From the NCBI RefSeq assembly GCF_902753875.1, contig NZ_CADDTS010000031.1, positions 47,754 to 111,753 on the forward strand: a stretch of 64,000 bases of DNA. Reading direction: 5' to 3'. The notes under the pieces were generated by a model. That model searched no databases and had not been told where the DNA came from. It saw only the letters and a program-made list of their open reading frames with translations. This document shows, one piece after another, positions 27,225 through 36,929 of the stretch. A program made the position numbers and the translations under genes. This stretch comes from Acinetobacter bouvetii (GTDB lineage: Bacteria > Pseudomonadota > Gammaproteobacteria > Pseudomonadales > Moraxellaceae). The stretch's first letter is position 1. Every line of letters begins with the position of its first letter.

Positions 27225-28151
27225 TTATGCCTGCTTCGACTTAGACCTAAACTTTTGAATCATCGAGATCACCAGCAAAACCAGTAAACCGGCAACAAAA
27301 CCAATGCCCAGATTAATTAAAGTGGGAGTCAGCGCACCAATAATATTCCCCACTGTTGGAATATGCTGGACGTGATCCACAGAATCTTCAGTAATATGAT
27401 GGAATAATGGAACCGCATGAGTAATGATTCCGCCACCGACCAAAAACATGGCAATTGTTCCAACAATAGTCAGGGTTTTCATCAGCTTTGGTGCAAAAGC
27501 CAGCAAACCACGTCCAATACTTTGTTTCAGATTTGAAGCTTGCTCGGTAAGGTATAAACCCAGATCGTCAATTTTGACAATCATGGCCACAAAGCCATAC
27601 ACCCCTACCGTCATGACTATGGCAATAATTGAAAGCACCATGACTTTGCTAGCAAAAGTAGCGGTTGCCACTGTACCCAATGAAATCACCACAATTTCAG
27701 CGGACAGGATAAAGTCGGTACGAATTGCACCCTTAATTTTTTCTTTCTCGAACTTTGCCAAATCAGTTTCAATCGCATTGAATTCTGCTTCAGCTGCTTC
27801 TTCAGTCTTGGCTTTTTTATGCTGCAAACTGTGCAGAACTTTTTCCACACCTTCATAACATAAAAATAAACCGCCTATCATCAGTAAGGGATTGATTAAC
27901 CACGGTGCTACCACGCTAATCAGCAAAGCCAAAGGCACCAAAATCAGCTTATTAACGAATGAACCTTTTGCCACCCCCCAAACCACAGGAATTTCACGCT
28001 CCGAACGCACACCGCTCACTTGTTGGGCGTTTAATGCTAAGTCATCCCCCAACACTCCAGCAGTTTTTTTTGCTGCCATTTTACTCATGACAGCAACGTC
28101 ATCTAAAACTGTGGCAATATCATCCAATAATATTAATAAGCTACTCGCCAT
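27225..28151 (-). CDS. DUF808 family membrane protein (YedI-like)
   Basis: A 308-residue inner-membrane protein. The start [42 protein letters not shown] (residues 1-42, by segments) is the DUF808/YedI signature, followed by several membrane helices (about 72-105, 155-195, 220-250, 275-300). Function is unknown in the family. It probably shares a transcript with the metallopeptidase gene. Confidence 0.88.
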   Translation of the reverse strand: MASSLLILLDDIATVLDDVAVMSKMAAKKTAGVLGDDLALNAQQVSGVRSEREIPVVWGVAKGSFVNKLILVPLALLISVVAPWLINPLLMIGGLFLCYEGVEKVLHSLQHKKAKTEEAAEAEFNAIETDLAKFEKEKIKGAIRTDFILSAEIVVISLGTVATATFASKVMVLSIIAIVMTVGVYGFVAMIVKIDDLGLYLTEQASNLKQSIGRGLLAFAPKLMKTLTIVGTIAMFLVGGGIITHAVPLFHHITEDSVDHVQHIPTVGNIIGALTPTLINLGIGFVAGLLVLLVISMIQKFRSKSKQA

Positions 28152-28347
28152 TGTTTTTATCCTGAGTATTTGTATTTCCTATATTAAATACAAATACTGA
28201 AAAAAACTGTATCAAGATCATTAAATTCTTCGTATTTTTTCAATTTTCTGTTTTTATAGTGCCTGCCATTCAAAAACATTATGCCGTACAATATGGCAAA
28301 TCATCAGTATATAAATGTAGTGCAAGCTACTTTGGAATAGAGAGATA

Positions 28348-29361
28348 ATGAGTAATCAAGACAATCGTCCTGTTATTTTGACTGGCGACCGCCCAACCGG
28401 ACAACTTCATTTAGGTCATTTTGTGGGTTCTTTACGTTCACGCGTAGGTTTACAGGATTCTCACCATCAACATCTACTCCTTGCCGATGCTCAAGCTTTA
28501 ACCGATAACGCAGATAACTTTGAAAAAGTACGTCGCAATATTATTGAAGTGGCAACAGACTATTTGGCAGTGGGCATTGATCCAACTAAAACCACTATCT
28601 GTGTTCAATCATGCCTGCCGGCATTGAATGAACTCACCATGTTGTATTTAAACTTTGTCACCGTGTCTCGTCTGGAACGCAACCCAACCATTAAATCTGA
28701 AATCCAGATGCGTGGCTTTGAGCGTGACATTCCGGCTGGTTTCCTATGCTACCCTGTGGCACAAGCCGCTGACATTACTGCATTCAAAGCGACTGTCGTG
28801 CCAGTAGGCGAAGACCAGATTCCAATGATTGAACAGACCAACGAAATCGTGCGTCGTCTGAACCGTCAAATTGGTCATGAGATTTTACCTGAATGTAAAG
28901 CTTTACTTTCAAATGTCGGCCGCCTACCTGGTTTCGATGGTAAAGCAAAAATGTCAAAATCTTTGGGCAATACCATTGTGCTAGATGCCTCTGATAAAGA
29001 CATCAAAAAAGCTGTAAATGCGATGTATACCGATCCAAATCACCTGCGCATTGAAGATCCGGGCCAGGTTGAAGGCAACGTGGTCTTTACTTATCTAGAT
29101 GCATTCGACACCAACAAAGAAGAGCTGGAAGAGTTAAAAGCCCATTATCGTCGTGGTGGTTTGGGCGATGGTACGGTGAAAAAACGCCTGGAAGGCATTC
29201 TAAAAGAATTGATTGGTCCTATCCGTGAACGTCGTATGGAATTACAAAAAGATCCAGATTACATCATGGATATCTTAAAAACCGGTACAGACAAATGCCG
29301 TGTGATTACCCAACAAACACTGGATGAAATTAAATCAGGTTTGGGTGTTTTCCATTTCTAA
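28348..29361 (+). CDS. trpS: Tryptophanyl-tRNA synthetase
   Basis: A class I aminoacyl-tRNA synthetase of 337 residues that charges tRNA-Trp. The HIGH-type motif is in RPTGQLHLGHFVGS (near residue 18) and the KMSKS loop in KAKMSKSLGN. The tryptophan pocket region with PVAQAADI and VGEDQIPMIEQTNEI is present. AGAGAG lies shortly before the ATG. It is followed by its own terminator and then a second orphan terminator, suggesting a small RNA gene downstream. Confidence 0.96.
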   Translation: MSNQDNRPVILTGDRPTGQLHLGHFVGSLRSRVGLQDSHHQHLLLADAQALTDNADNFEKVRRNIIEVATDYLAVGIDPTKTTICVQSCLPALNELTMLYLNFVTVSRLERNPTIKSEIQMRGFERDIPAGFLCYPVAQAADITAFKATVVPVGEDQIPMIEQTNEIVRRLNRQIGHEILPECKALLSNVGRLPGFDGKAKMSKSLGNTIVLDASDKDIKKAVNAMYTDPNHLRIEDPGQVEGNVVFTYLDAFDTNKEELEELKAHYRRGGLGDGTVKKRLEGILKELIGPIRERRMELQKDPDYIMDILKTGTDKCRVITQQTLDEIKSGLGVFHF

Positions 29362-29381
29362 ATTCTACTTAATTTGAACCA

Positions 29382-29408
29382 GCCCTGCTTTCGAAGCGGG
29401 GCTTTTTT
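29382..29408 (+). terminator. Terminator of trpS
   Basis: GCCCTGCTT (29382-29390) pairs over nine positions, one wobble, with AAGCGGGGC (29394-29402), then six T residues. Confidence 0.88.
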
Positions 29409-29459
29409 ATGCTGTATATTTTACACTCAAATAGTGAGTACTCAATCACACTAACCATT

Positions 29460-29638
29460 AGTTATTAACTTTAATTAACACAACGTAACTGAAAGCATCA
29501 TGAAATGACTCACCATTCATTTTAAGATTTACTAAATGCTTAGAGCTACCCCTAGTTCTAACATTCTCCTTAACCGAAACTGTGCAAACAGATTCGTTGT
29601 TCTACGCAATGATCACCCCAATCATTGCGTATTTTTTT
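29460..29638 (+). ncRNA. Probable small RNA downstream of trpS (Aar-like position)
   Basis: A free-standing strong terminator at 29603-29638 has no coding gene in front of it: trpS already ended at its own terminator, and no open frame fits between. The segment carries single-stranded-looking C-rich stretches (CTACCCCTAG, ATTCTCCTTAACC) of which CTCCTT could pair with Shine-Dalgarno sequences. In A. baylyi the small RNA Aar is, as I recall, encoded next to trpS and about 180 bases long; the start given here is set by that length, not by a visible promoter. Confidence 0.45.
29603..29638 (+). terminator. Orphan terminator downstream of trpS
   Basis: TACGCAATGAT (29603-29613) pairs perfectly with ATCATTGCGTA (29621-29631) around a CACCCCA loop, followed by seven T residues. 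Confidence 0.88.
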
Positions 29639-29674
29639 GCCTGAATTTATATATATCCAAAATAAATCCGAAAT

Positions 29675-29702
29675 AAAAAATCTCACCGCAGTGAGATTTT
29701 TT
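29675..29702 (-). terminator. Terminator of the Wzi-like gene
   Basis: AAAAAATCTCAC (29675-29686) pairs perfectly with GTGAGATTTTTT (29691-29702) around CGCA, 11 bases beyond the stop on the minus strand. Confidence 0.88.
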
Positions 29703-29712
29703 ACAATGAAAC

Positions 29713-31179
29713 TTAATTTCTGAACAACGTTTTGTCGAGAGGGAATTCAACCCCAATAGATGCCCCGCCATTTTGACCATTTACATCTGAATCACTGATC
29801 CAGCCATTTAATTTCAAGGGAATATCGGGACGTAAATAATGTGACCAGGTCAGGTCTAAAGCTCTGATTTCATCTTTTCCCGGGAAAGTCTGGTTTGTTG
29901 CTCGGTTGGAATCATTGACCTTTGCAAACAATACACGCGTACTCAAACGATTCAAAGGATCAAATCGAATATTGCCACCTACCGAGATCATTTGACCATC
30001 TCCTCCCATCGCATGCCCTAAGGGAAAACCATGCTGGTAATGACCATCAGTATAAATATGATGATTATATGAAATGCCTCGGCTATCACCATTGGTACGG
30101 GTATCTGCCCACTCGGTATAGAGTTGAAATGGCATATTTCTGAAACTTGAAGAATAGTCGGTCCCTGCAAGATACATTTTTCTGGAAGGTAACAAACCAG
30201 CTTCGTCCTCCCCTACATATTGTCCATACACGCTTACAGGTATATTAAATAGAGATTGTAAATTGAAGCGTACATCAATCCCAGCAAGCTGATTGGATTT
30301 GTCATCCTCACTGTTATAAAAATTATCATTCCCCTTAATTGCATTCCACAAAGAATCCCAACTTTCTGAACGCCCTTCACCACCCCATTGCAAAATCCGG
30401 GATACACCCAATTCCAAATAAGGCAATGGTTGTGCTGTTAAACGCAAACCCAATAAGCGGGTATCTGGTACAGCAGCATATTCATCTAACTGGCCTGCAA
30501 AAGCTTGATATTGCCAAGGCCCAATCCAGGAAAGCCATTTGCTTGCAAATGCTTTTTGCTCTGCACGTTGCGCAGTAAATCCATAAACTGGACGACTAGC
30601 ATCACCACGAATCAAACTGCCATCATGTCCAGGCCCCCAATAAGTTGGAATCTGTCCCGCAATCAACCATTGGTTCCATAACTTTCCTGCAAGATATGAG
30701 CCTTCAACATTGACATTTTGACCATTGTCAATTTTTGGATCTTTTTCTGCATTGACCCGGATTTTGGCATCCCAGTTTTCGCCACCTGCATTAAATTCCA
30801 AAGCAGCTTGATATTGTGATTTTTGTTTATCAGCAAATTCCTGTGGAATATTTTTTGAATCTGATTCTGCATAAAAACTTGCTTTCAGCATATCATTATC
30901 TGCATTGAGAGCCGCCAGCACCGAATCAATCACTTGCTGTTGACTCTCCTGAGTAACCTTAGCTTGCGAAATCGCGCGCTGAATTTCAACGCCACTCATA
31001 GGCCAGGTTGATGTGCTAATTTGAATAACACCTTGCTGATTGAGCCAGTTTAAATCAGTTCGCAAACTTTGATTATTTAATACAATCCCTTGTGCCCAAG
31101 TTACTGGAACTACCATGGCAGACATACAAAAAGGAAATAATATTTTTAAATGATTCTTAAGTCTTAAATTGTTCAACAT
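29713..31179 (-). CDS. Wzi-like capsule assembly / outer-membrane beta-barrel protein
   Basis: A 488-residue exported protein with signal peptide (cleavage near TWA, about residue 29) and a C-terminal Arg-Asn ending after a hydrophobic strand. It has the Wzi family pattern: an N-terminal helical domain (NNQSLRTDLNWLNQQGVI), then an 18-strand-type barrel with WLIAGQIPTYWGPGHDGSLIRGDASRP and LLGLRLTAQPLPYLELGVSR. Wzi attaches capsule to the cell surface in enterics. No other capsule gene is nearby, so the role here may be general outer-membrane polysaccharide handling. Confidence 0.85.
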   Translation of the reverse strand: MLNNLRLKNHLKILFPFCMSAMVVPVTWAQGIVLNNQSLRTDLNWLNQQGVIQISTSTWPMSGVEIQRAISQAKVTQESQQQVIDSVLAALNADNDMLKASFYAESDSKNIPQEFADKQKSQYQAALEFNAGGENWDAKIRVNAEKDPKIDNGQNVNVEGSYLAGKLWNQWLIAGQIPTYWGPGHDGSLIRGDASRPVYGFTAQRAEQKAFASKWLSWIGPWQYQAFAGQLDEYAAVPDTRLLGLRLTAQPLPYLELGVSRILQWGGEGRSESWDSLWNAIKGNDNFYNSEDDKSNQLAGIDVRFNLQSLFNIPVSVYGQYVGEDEAGLLPSRKMYLAGTDYSSSFRNMPFQLYTEWADTRTNGDSRGISYNHHIYTDGHYQHGFPLGHAMGGDGQMISVGGNIRFDPLNRLSTRVLFAKVNDSNRATNQTFPGKDEIRALDLTWSHYLRPDIPLKLNGWISDSDVNGQNGGASIGVEFPLDKTLFRN

Positions 31180-31386
31180 ATGCTTGATCTTTCTTATATT
31201 TACTCAAGCAAATTATTTTTGTGATTTATAACGTTAATATTACACTTTAAAATCATAACTCATACAGATAAAACCAATAAAAACCACAACAAATAAACAG
31301 TTTTAATAATAAGCTACATTGTAAACAATTAGAAATATCAACCAATTTATTATTTTACTTTTCACATATATAAAAGTATAAATAAT

Positions 31387-31412
31387 AAAAAACCCGCTCT
31401 AAAGCGGGTTTT
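31387..31412 (-). terminator. Terminator of lysS
   Basis: AAAACCCGCT (31389-31398) pairs perfectly with AGCGGGTTTT (31403-31412) around a 4-base loop, preceded on the plus strand by A residues that give the minus-strand T-run. Confidence 0.88.
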
Positions 31413-31427
31413 CAATGTTCATAAAGC

Positions 31428-32954
31428 TTAGTGTTTATGACGCATATGCGGGAATAAAATTACATCGCGGATACTTGGCGCATTAGCAAATAACATTACC
31501 AGACGGTCAATACCAATACCTTGACCGGCTGTTGGAGGTAAGCCGTATTCAAGTGCTTCAATGAAGTCCGCATCATAATGCATCGCTTCATCATCACCAG
31601 CATCTTTTTCTGCGACTTGTGCCTGGAAACGTTCTGCTTGGTCAATCGGATCATTCAATTCCGAGAACCCATTGGCTAATTCACGACCACCAATGAAGAA
31701 TTCAAAACGGTCTGTGATATGCGGGTTATCATCATTACGGCGAGCCAATGGAGAAGTTTCCGCTGGATATTCGGTAATGAAAGTTGGTTGACGGAGTTGA
31801 GTTTCAACAGTTTCTTCAAATACGATGGTTTGAAGCTTACCTAAACCAAAACCTGGTTTCACTTGTTCTTTCAATTCTTCCTGAACAAATTTAGCCAGGA
31901 ATTCACGGTCTGCTACATTTTCAGCCGTGAATTGCGGGTTATGTTCAAGAATCGCATCGAACATTGAAATTTTCTTGAATGGACCTTTGAAGCTATACAC
32001 TTCTTCACCATAAGGCACATCGGTAGAACCCAAGATATCGATGGCCAATTTCTCAAGCATTTTTTCAGTGAGTTCCATCAAATCCTTATAATCTGCATAA
32101 GCTTGATAGAATTCGATCATGGTGAATTCGGGGTTATGACGAGTCGAAACACCTTCGTTACGGAAGTTACGGTTAATTTCGAATACGCGTTCAAAACCGC
32201 CGACCACCAAACGTTTCAAGTAAAGTTCAGGCGCAATACGCAAGAACAATGGCATATCCAAGGCATTGTGATGCGTTTCAAATGGACGCGCAGAAGCACC
32301 ACCTGGAATCACATGCATCATCGGAGTTTCAACTTCCATGAAGCGTTCATTGGTTAAATATGCACGAATACCGGAAACCACTTTGGCACGAATTTCAAAG
32401 GTTTTACGTGTTTCTTCGTTGACGATTAAATCCAGGTAACGTTTACGGTATTTCACTTCCGTATCAGTTAGGCCATGGAATTTGTCTGGAAGCGGACGCA
32501 GTGATTTAGTCAACAGTTCAAACTGTTCAATGTGCACATACAAATCGCCTTTACCTGAACGGCCAATATAACCTTCTACGGCAATGATATCGCCAAGGTC
32601 TAGGCTCTTGATGCTTTCCAGTACTTCAGGCGCAAGCTCTTTACGTGCTACATAAAGCTGGATACGGCCAGTCATGTCTTGAATCACGATGAATGAACCA
32701 CGGTTCAACATGACACGACCTGCTACTTTCACCTGAACGTGTTCATCAGCTTCAATTTCTTCTTTAGACTTGTCAGCAAATTGTACTTGTAAGTCTTGCG
32801 CATAGTCTTCGCGCTTAAATGTGTTTGGCCAAGGGCTTGTTCCCTTCGCCTTAGCATGTTCTTCAATATGCTTTAACTTGGCATGACGCTGTGCAATTAA
32901 ATCGTTTTCAGAAATCTGCTGTTCAGAAGTCGATTGAGCGTTATGTTGCGTCAT
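31428..32954 (-). CDS. lysS: Lysyl-tRNA synthetase, class II
   Basis: Charges tRNA-Lys. From the ATG at 32954 the protein has 508 residues, the family length: an N-terminal OB-fold anticodon-binding domain (about 55-170, [27 protein letters not shown]) and the class II catalytic core with motif 2 [23 protein letters not shown] and motif 3 [19 protein letters not shown] longer frame starting at 33068 exists, but GAGGCAGAG just before 32954 and family length decide the start. Confidence 0.96.
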   Translation of the reverse strand: MTQHNAQSTSEQQISENDLIAQRHAKLKHIEEHAKAKGTSPWPNTFKREDYAQDLQVQFADKSKEEIEADEHVQVKVAGRVMLNRGSFIVIQDMTGRIQLYVARKELAPEVLESIKSLDLGDIIAVEGYIGRSGKGDLYVHIEQFELLTKSLRPLPDKFHGLTDTEVKYRKRYLDLIVNEETRKTFEIRAKVVSGIRAYLTNERFMEVETPMMHVIPGGASARPFETHHNALDMPLFLRIAPELYLKRLVVGGFERVFEINRNFRNEGVSTRHNPEFTMIEFYQAYADYKDLMELTEKMLEKLAIDILGSTDVPYGEEVYSFKGPFKKISMFDAILEHNPQFTAENVADREFLAKFVQEELKEQVKPGFGLGKLQTIVFEETVETQLRQPTFITEYPAETSPLARRNDDNPHITDRFEFFIGGRELANGFSELNDPIDQAERFQAQVAEKDAGDDEAMHYDADFIEALEYGLPPTAGQGIGIDRLVMLFANAPSIRDVILFPHMRHKH

Positions 32955-33090
32955 CTCTGCCTCGAATATGTATAAAAAACGGAAGGTGCATATCATAGCA
33001 GATTTAGTACAAATTTCGAATGACTTATTGCCATACAAATGCACTGATTTGCTAAAAACCAGTTCCATTTCTTCACATAACTAAACATGA

Positions 33091-33528
33091 CTAGGCTTCA
33101 GCGAGTTGTTTGACGATCTGAAAACCTTTTTCAAAACCATTTTTCATCATTTCTAGGTATTCTTTAGAAGTATCGACTTCCACCCTGAGTCTGGTTTTTC
33201 CGTTCACCTCTTCAAGAAAATATTTCTCTAAAGCCCCTGACCATTTTTTCATTTCTTCACTATCGAAATCTTCCACACCATCTTGAACCATGCCCAAATG
33301 CTTAAAGATCACCACTTTAAATTCTTCAATTTGCTCAATCGTCGAGATCATGCCATTGCCTTTGGCATCTGCAAAAAGTGTTTTTCCACCTACCTTCCAA
33401 TCTGAATGAATGTGGGAATCTGGTGAAAAATAGTAAGTCCACTGACTATAAGTGTCGGGATCCCACAAAATTCGCCAGACTTTCTGCGGGGGTGCTGCAA
33501 TTAAAATTTCATTATTCAAAACTTCCAT
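33091..33528 (-). CDS. SRPBCC/AHSA1-like domain protein
   Basis: A small cytoplasmic protein of about 145 residues with the START/Bet v1 fold pattern: LNNEILIAAPPQKVWRILWDP at the start, the central DWKVGGKTLF hairpin and a long C-terminal helix (YLEMMKNGFEKGFQIVKQL). Such proteins bind hydrophobic ligands or assist other proteins; the ligand is unknown. The frame is open further upstream to 33570, but the fold starts at the ATG at 33528. Confidence 0.78.
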   Translation of the reverse strand: MEVLNNEILIAAPPQKVWRILWDPDTYSQWTYYFSPDSHIHSDWKVGGKTLFADAKGNGMISTIEQIEEFKVVIFKHLGMVQDGVEDFDSEEMKKWSGALEKYFLEEVNGKTRLRVEVDTSKEYLEMMKNGFEKGFQIVKQLAEA

Positions 33529-33824
33529 AGCCTGACCAATCTGAAGATATGATCTCTCAAGGTAGCGCAATCATTTTTTACAACATAGCCCGGTTTTGTT
33601 ATTGGGTTTTGAACTGCAAACAACCAGATAATAATGCTTTATTTTTAATCAATTTTTTATTTTGTAAAGTTATTTGGTTTAGTGTTCAAAAATGCATCTT
33701 AGACCAAAAGCTAACTTCTTTATTTAAGCAAGTGACTTACAATCAATTTAATAAAAATAGTTGAAAAGGAAACTTTTTCTCTATTTCTATCTTTGTGAAT
33801 AAAGACAGTGTGAACTAAAAAACA

Positions 33825-34331
33825 ATGACGACATGCACTTCAAAAATCCTGTTTTTGCATGGACTGGATTCTTCCAGAGAATCGACCAAATTCCATGCGA
33901 TTGATGCGAATCAGAAATATTGCATCAATGTAGATTACCGCAATTTGAATTTTCAAACTGTGTATGAGTTTTATTGTGAAATTATCTCCAAAATTAAACC
34001 TGAAATATTAGTCGGACACAGTCTGGGTGCCTATTGGGCTCTTAAAATGTCTGCCTTATGTAAAATTCCAGCCATTATTGCCAACCCTAGCTTAAGTCCA
34101 AATTTTCGTGATGACTATCCAGCGATTAATGAAGATGATCTGGAACATGAAATTGCCCAAATTGCTTATCTGGAATTGGGAGATGAAGAGCTGGATATGC
34201 ATGCCGTACAACAACAACTCGAACCCTATATGCAGGTACAGGCCGTTGAAGGGGGTTATCACCGTTTAGCCCGTCCGGAAAATCTGAATGATCTGATTCA
34301 GCACATGCAAACTCATTTTCTGATGAAATAA
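33825..34331 (+). CDS. YqiA/YcfP-type alpha/beta hydrolase
   Basis: A 168-residue compact alpha/beta hydrolase of the UPF0227 (YqiA) group. ILFLHGLDSSRESTKF opens the fold, the nucleophile elbow is GHSLGAYWA (Ser near residue 68), and the C-terminal GGYHRLARPE supplies the histidine. These proteins are putative carboxylesterases with unknown physiological substrates. It stands alone upstream of the shared terminator with apt. Confidence 0.82.
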   Translation: MTTCTSKILFLHGLDSSRESTKFHAIDANQKYCINVDYRNLNFQTVYEFYCEIISKIKPEILVGHSLGAYWALKMSALCKIPAIIANPSLSPNFRDDYPAINEDDLEHEIAQIAYLELGDEELDMHAVQQQLEPYMQVQAVEGGYHRLARPENLNDLIQHMQTHFLMK

Positions 34332-34361
34332 AAAAGCCTTGGATCAAACCAAGGCTTTTTT
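34329..34361. terminator. Bidirectional terminator between convergent genes
   Basis: AAAAAGCCTTGG (34331-34342) pairs perfectly with CCAAGGCTTTTT (34349-34360) around a 6-base loop; it serves the hydrolase gene and apt. Confidence 0.9.
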
Positions 34362-34373
34362 AAATGCAGCGAA

Positions 34374-34916
34374 TTAGGCAACTTCTTGTGCAGGTTGAGA
34401 TTTATCGTCCAATACAGACCATACATCCAAGCCTAAATCGCAATGTAAATCCGGTAAATCAAGGAAAATACTGGCACCCAATACTTGATGATTACATTTA
34501 CCAACCAATTGTTTCACAGCTTTTAAGGTACCGCCAGTCGCTAATACATCATCAACAATAATCACTTTTTGCGCTTGGATGTTGGCAGACATTTCCAAAC
34601 GATCCATGCCGTATTCCAGACTATAACCCACACCCACCACTGGTGGCGGTAATTTACCTGCTTTACGAACCAACAATAAACCTTTACCCAAACGCTGCGC
34701 CAACAAGCTTGCCAAAACAAAGCCGCGTGCTTCAACCGCAACAAAACTATCCACCTCTTGCAATTTTTCAGCTGGAATGCTGGCAATTAGAGCATCGGTT
34801 AATAATTCAATATTTCCCATAAATAATGGGGTCAGGTCAAAAAAACAAATCCCTGGTTTAGGGAAATCTTGGACAGTACGAATGTTAGACCACAAAGTTG
34901 TAGACAGATTGCTCAT
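34374..34916 (-). CDS. apt: Adenine phosphoribosyltransferase
   Basis: Converts adenine and PRPP to AMP in purine salvage. The 180-residue protein has the family length, the N-terminal IRTVQDFPKPGICFFDLTPL, the VAVEARGFVLASLLAQRLGKGL region, KLPPPVVGVGYSLEYGMDRLEM and the PRPP loop VIIVDDVLATGGTLKA. A GGGGAGAA-like purine stretch (minus strand: TCTCCCC on plus) is adjacent to the ATG. Confidence 0.95.
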   Translation of the reverse strand: MSNLSTTLWSNIRTVQDFPKPGICFFDLTPLFMGNIELLTDALIASIPAEKLQEVDSFVAVEARGFVLASLLAQRLGKGLLLVRKAGKLPPPVVGVGYSLEYGMDRLEMSANIQAQKVIIVDDVLATGGTLKAVKQLVGKCNHQVLGASIFLDLPDLHCDLGLDVWSVLDDKSQPAQEVA

Positions 34917-35449
34917 GGGGAGAAAAGTATTTAAAAGAGAATGAGTGAATTTTAACGCTTTACGAAGCCCATGACCAGCAAGTGATCATTTAAAAAACAG
35001 CACAAAACAAAACCATAAACACTAAGTGTTTGATTTTTATATATTAATTTTTTAAATAAATAATAGGTATATATTTATCTAATCATAATTTAACAAATCG
35101 GTCTGCTTTTTTCTGCACGACCTTAGTCTAAAACGAGAACATTCAAGTTTAATCCGAACAATTTTATAGCCTTTTACATCCCTCCTTCATTCAGGATCGG
35201 AGAGTGCATCATCAATAATATGGCGAGAGCAAAATGCGATTTCGGGATTTTTCTGACAAGTTTTGTCCTACTCTGCAATTCTCGTTTCAAATTCTGTTTT
35301 TAAACGCGCATATTTGCTTTACATTAGCCACAGAACTGCGTAAAAATTTGCTTGAATATGTGCCTTGAAAGACATATTAAAAGAGTCACGCGATATATGG
35401 AATTTTTACTGACTACACCTTTTAATCAGTCAGTGTTTTGGAGAGTTAA
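34917..35449. other. 533-base intergenic region between apt and rubA
   Basis: The region holds the divergent promoters of apt (-) and the rub operon (+). I see no coding frame I trust; an ATG frame at 35220-35303 of 27 codons lacks support. A hairpin just before the rubA ribosome site is listed separately. The unusual length may carry regulatory sites. Confidence 0.5.
35408..35434 (+). promoter_or_regulatory. Hairpin immediately upstream of rubA
   Basis: ACTGACT (35408-35414) pairs with AGTCAGT (35428-35434) around a 13-base loop, followed by GTTTT and then the ribosome site GGAGAG. It could be a weak attenuator or a translation-control structure. Confidence 0.4.
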
Positions 35450-35614
35450 ATGAAAAAATATCAATGCATCGTTTGTGGATGGATTTATGACGAAGCTGAA
35501 GGTTGGCCACAAGACGGTATTGTTGCTGGTACCAAGTGGGAAGATATCCCTGACGACTGGACCTGCCCGGACTGCGGTGTATCAAAAGTTGATTTTGAAA
35601 TGGTTGAAATCTAA
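35450..35614 (+). CDS. rubA: Rubredoxin
   Basis: A 54-residue rubredoxin with one iron held by Cys6, Cys9, Cys39 and Cys42 (CIVCGW and CPDCGV) and the usual central [13 protein letters not shown]. It carries electrons from rubredoxin reductase to the membrane alkane hydroxylase (AlkM/AlkB) in alkane-using Acinetobacter. GGAGAG lies seven bases before the ATG. The order rubA-rubB-estB-oxyR is that described for A. baylyi ADP1. The alkane hydroxylase gene itself is not in this window. Confidence 0.97.
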   Translation: MKKYQCIVCGWIYDEAEGWPQDGIVAGTKWEDIPDDWTCPDCGVSKVDFEMVEI

Positions 35615-35695
35615 TTATTGATCGCAAAGACCATAGTGAATGGTCTTTTTTTACGTCTTATAGAAAGAAAATAGCAAACAGTTTTGGAGAATAAC

Positions 35696-36874
35696 ATGCA
35701 TCCTATCGTCATCATTGGTTCAGGTATGGCAGGCTATACCGCAGCGCGTGAGTTCCGTAAGCTCAATCCCGAGCATGAGCTGGTCATGATCTGTGCAGAT
35801 GATGCGGTGAACTATGCAAAACCGACGCTTTCAAATGCCTTGGTCGGCAATAAAGCCCCTGAGCAGATTGCCCTAGGTGATGCCAGCAAAATGGCCACCC
35901 AGCTAAATATGCGCATTGAGCCCCTGACCTGGGTCAAAGAAATCCTGCCTGAACAGCACCAACTGATTTTAGAAAAAGACGGTCAGCAAACTACGCAGCC
36001 TTATTCAAAACTGGTATTGGCTGTAGGTGCAAACCCGGTACGTCTGGCCATTGCTGGTGATGGCAGTGATGATATTCATGTAGTGAATAACCTGGATGAT
36101 TACAAGCTCTTCCGTAAAAATCTGGAACAGCATCATGACAAGCGTGTGGTGATTTTGGGTGCCGGTTTAATTGGCTGTGAATTTGCCAATGACCTGCAAA
36201 ATACCCAGCACAAAGTCATTGTGATTGATTTGGCAGCCCAACCACTAGGCCGTTTGCTGCCTGAATATGTCGCTTCTTCTTTTCAGGAAAAACTGGAAGA
36301 TATTGGCATCCATTTTGAATTGGGCACGACGGTTGAAAAAGTCATTAAGGTTGAAAACGGCGACTATCAAATTAGCTTAGCCAATGGTCAATCCGTAGTT
36401 GCAGATCTTGTGTTATCGGCGATTGGCTTACAACCGAATCTGGAATTGGCAAAAGCTGCGGATATTCATTGCAGTCGCGGCATTTTGACCAATGGACATC
36501 TTGAAACCAATCAAGCGGACATTTATGCCATTGGTGACTGTGCTGAAGTAAATGGATTACTGTTGCCTTATGTGATGCCCATCATGCAACAAGCCCGTGC
36601 CTTGGCTAAAACCTTGAATGGCGAAAAAACTCATGTTCATTATCCAGCCATGCCAGTTGCAGTGAAAACACCTGCTGCACCCCTCACCGTGCTTCCGGCA
36701 CCTGTAGGCGTAGATGTCACCTGGCATAGCGAAGAATTAGAGGATGGTATGATTGCCAAAGCCACCGATAGTCAGGATACTTTACGTGGTTTTGTATTAT
36801 TAGGTGCAACTGCCGCAAAACAACGTTTAAGTCTTACAAAACTGGTTCCGGACTTGATTCCTGCCGCAGTTTAA
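35696..36874 (+). CDS. rubB: Rubredoxin-NAD(+) reductase
   Basis: An FAD- and NADH-dependent flavoprotein of 392 residues that reduces rubredoxin. Visible are the N-terminal FAD-binding VIIGSGMAGYTAARE, the NADH-binding VVILGAGLIGCEFANDL near residue 150 and the second FAD motif DIYAIGDCAEV near 277. ATG at 35696 is chosen because GGAGA lies six bases upstream; the in-frame TTG at 35684 falls on that ribosome site. It is second in the rubA-rubB-estB-oxyR series. Confidence 0.96.
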   Translation: MHPIVIIGSGMAGYTAAREFRKLNPEHELVMICADDAVNYAKPTLSNALVGNKAPEQIALGDASKMATQLNMRIEPLTWVKEILPEQHQLILEKDGQQTTQPYSKLVLAVGANPVRLAIAGDGSDDIHVVNNLDDYKLFRKNLEQHHDKRVVILGAGLIGCEFANDLQNTQHKVIVIDLAAQPLGRLLPEYVASSFQEKLEDIGIHFELGTTVEKVIKVENGDYQISLANGQSVVADLVLSAIGLQPNLELAKAADIHCSRGILTNGHLETNQADIYAIGDCAEVNGLLLPYVMPIMQQARALAKTLNGEKTHVHYPAMPVAVKTPAAPLTVLPAPVGVDVTWHSEELEDGMIAKATDSQDTLRGFVLLGATAAKQRLSLTKLVPDLIPAAV

Positions 36875-36929
36875 GGGTTTAATAGTCAGGACATTTTTTC
36901 ATCAAAATGTCCTTTTTAGGAAAATAACA

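Noticed and set aside
33549..33764. 71-codon open frame between the SRPBCC gene and the YqiA-like gene
   Set aside because: No ribosome site, composition dominated by F, L, N and I as expected from AT-rich non-coding DNA, and its first codons overlap the opposite gene's upstream region.
35220..35303. 27-codon ATG frame upstream of rubA
   Set aside because: Too short, no ribosome site and no recognisable motif.
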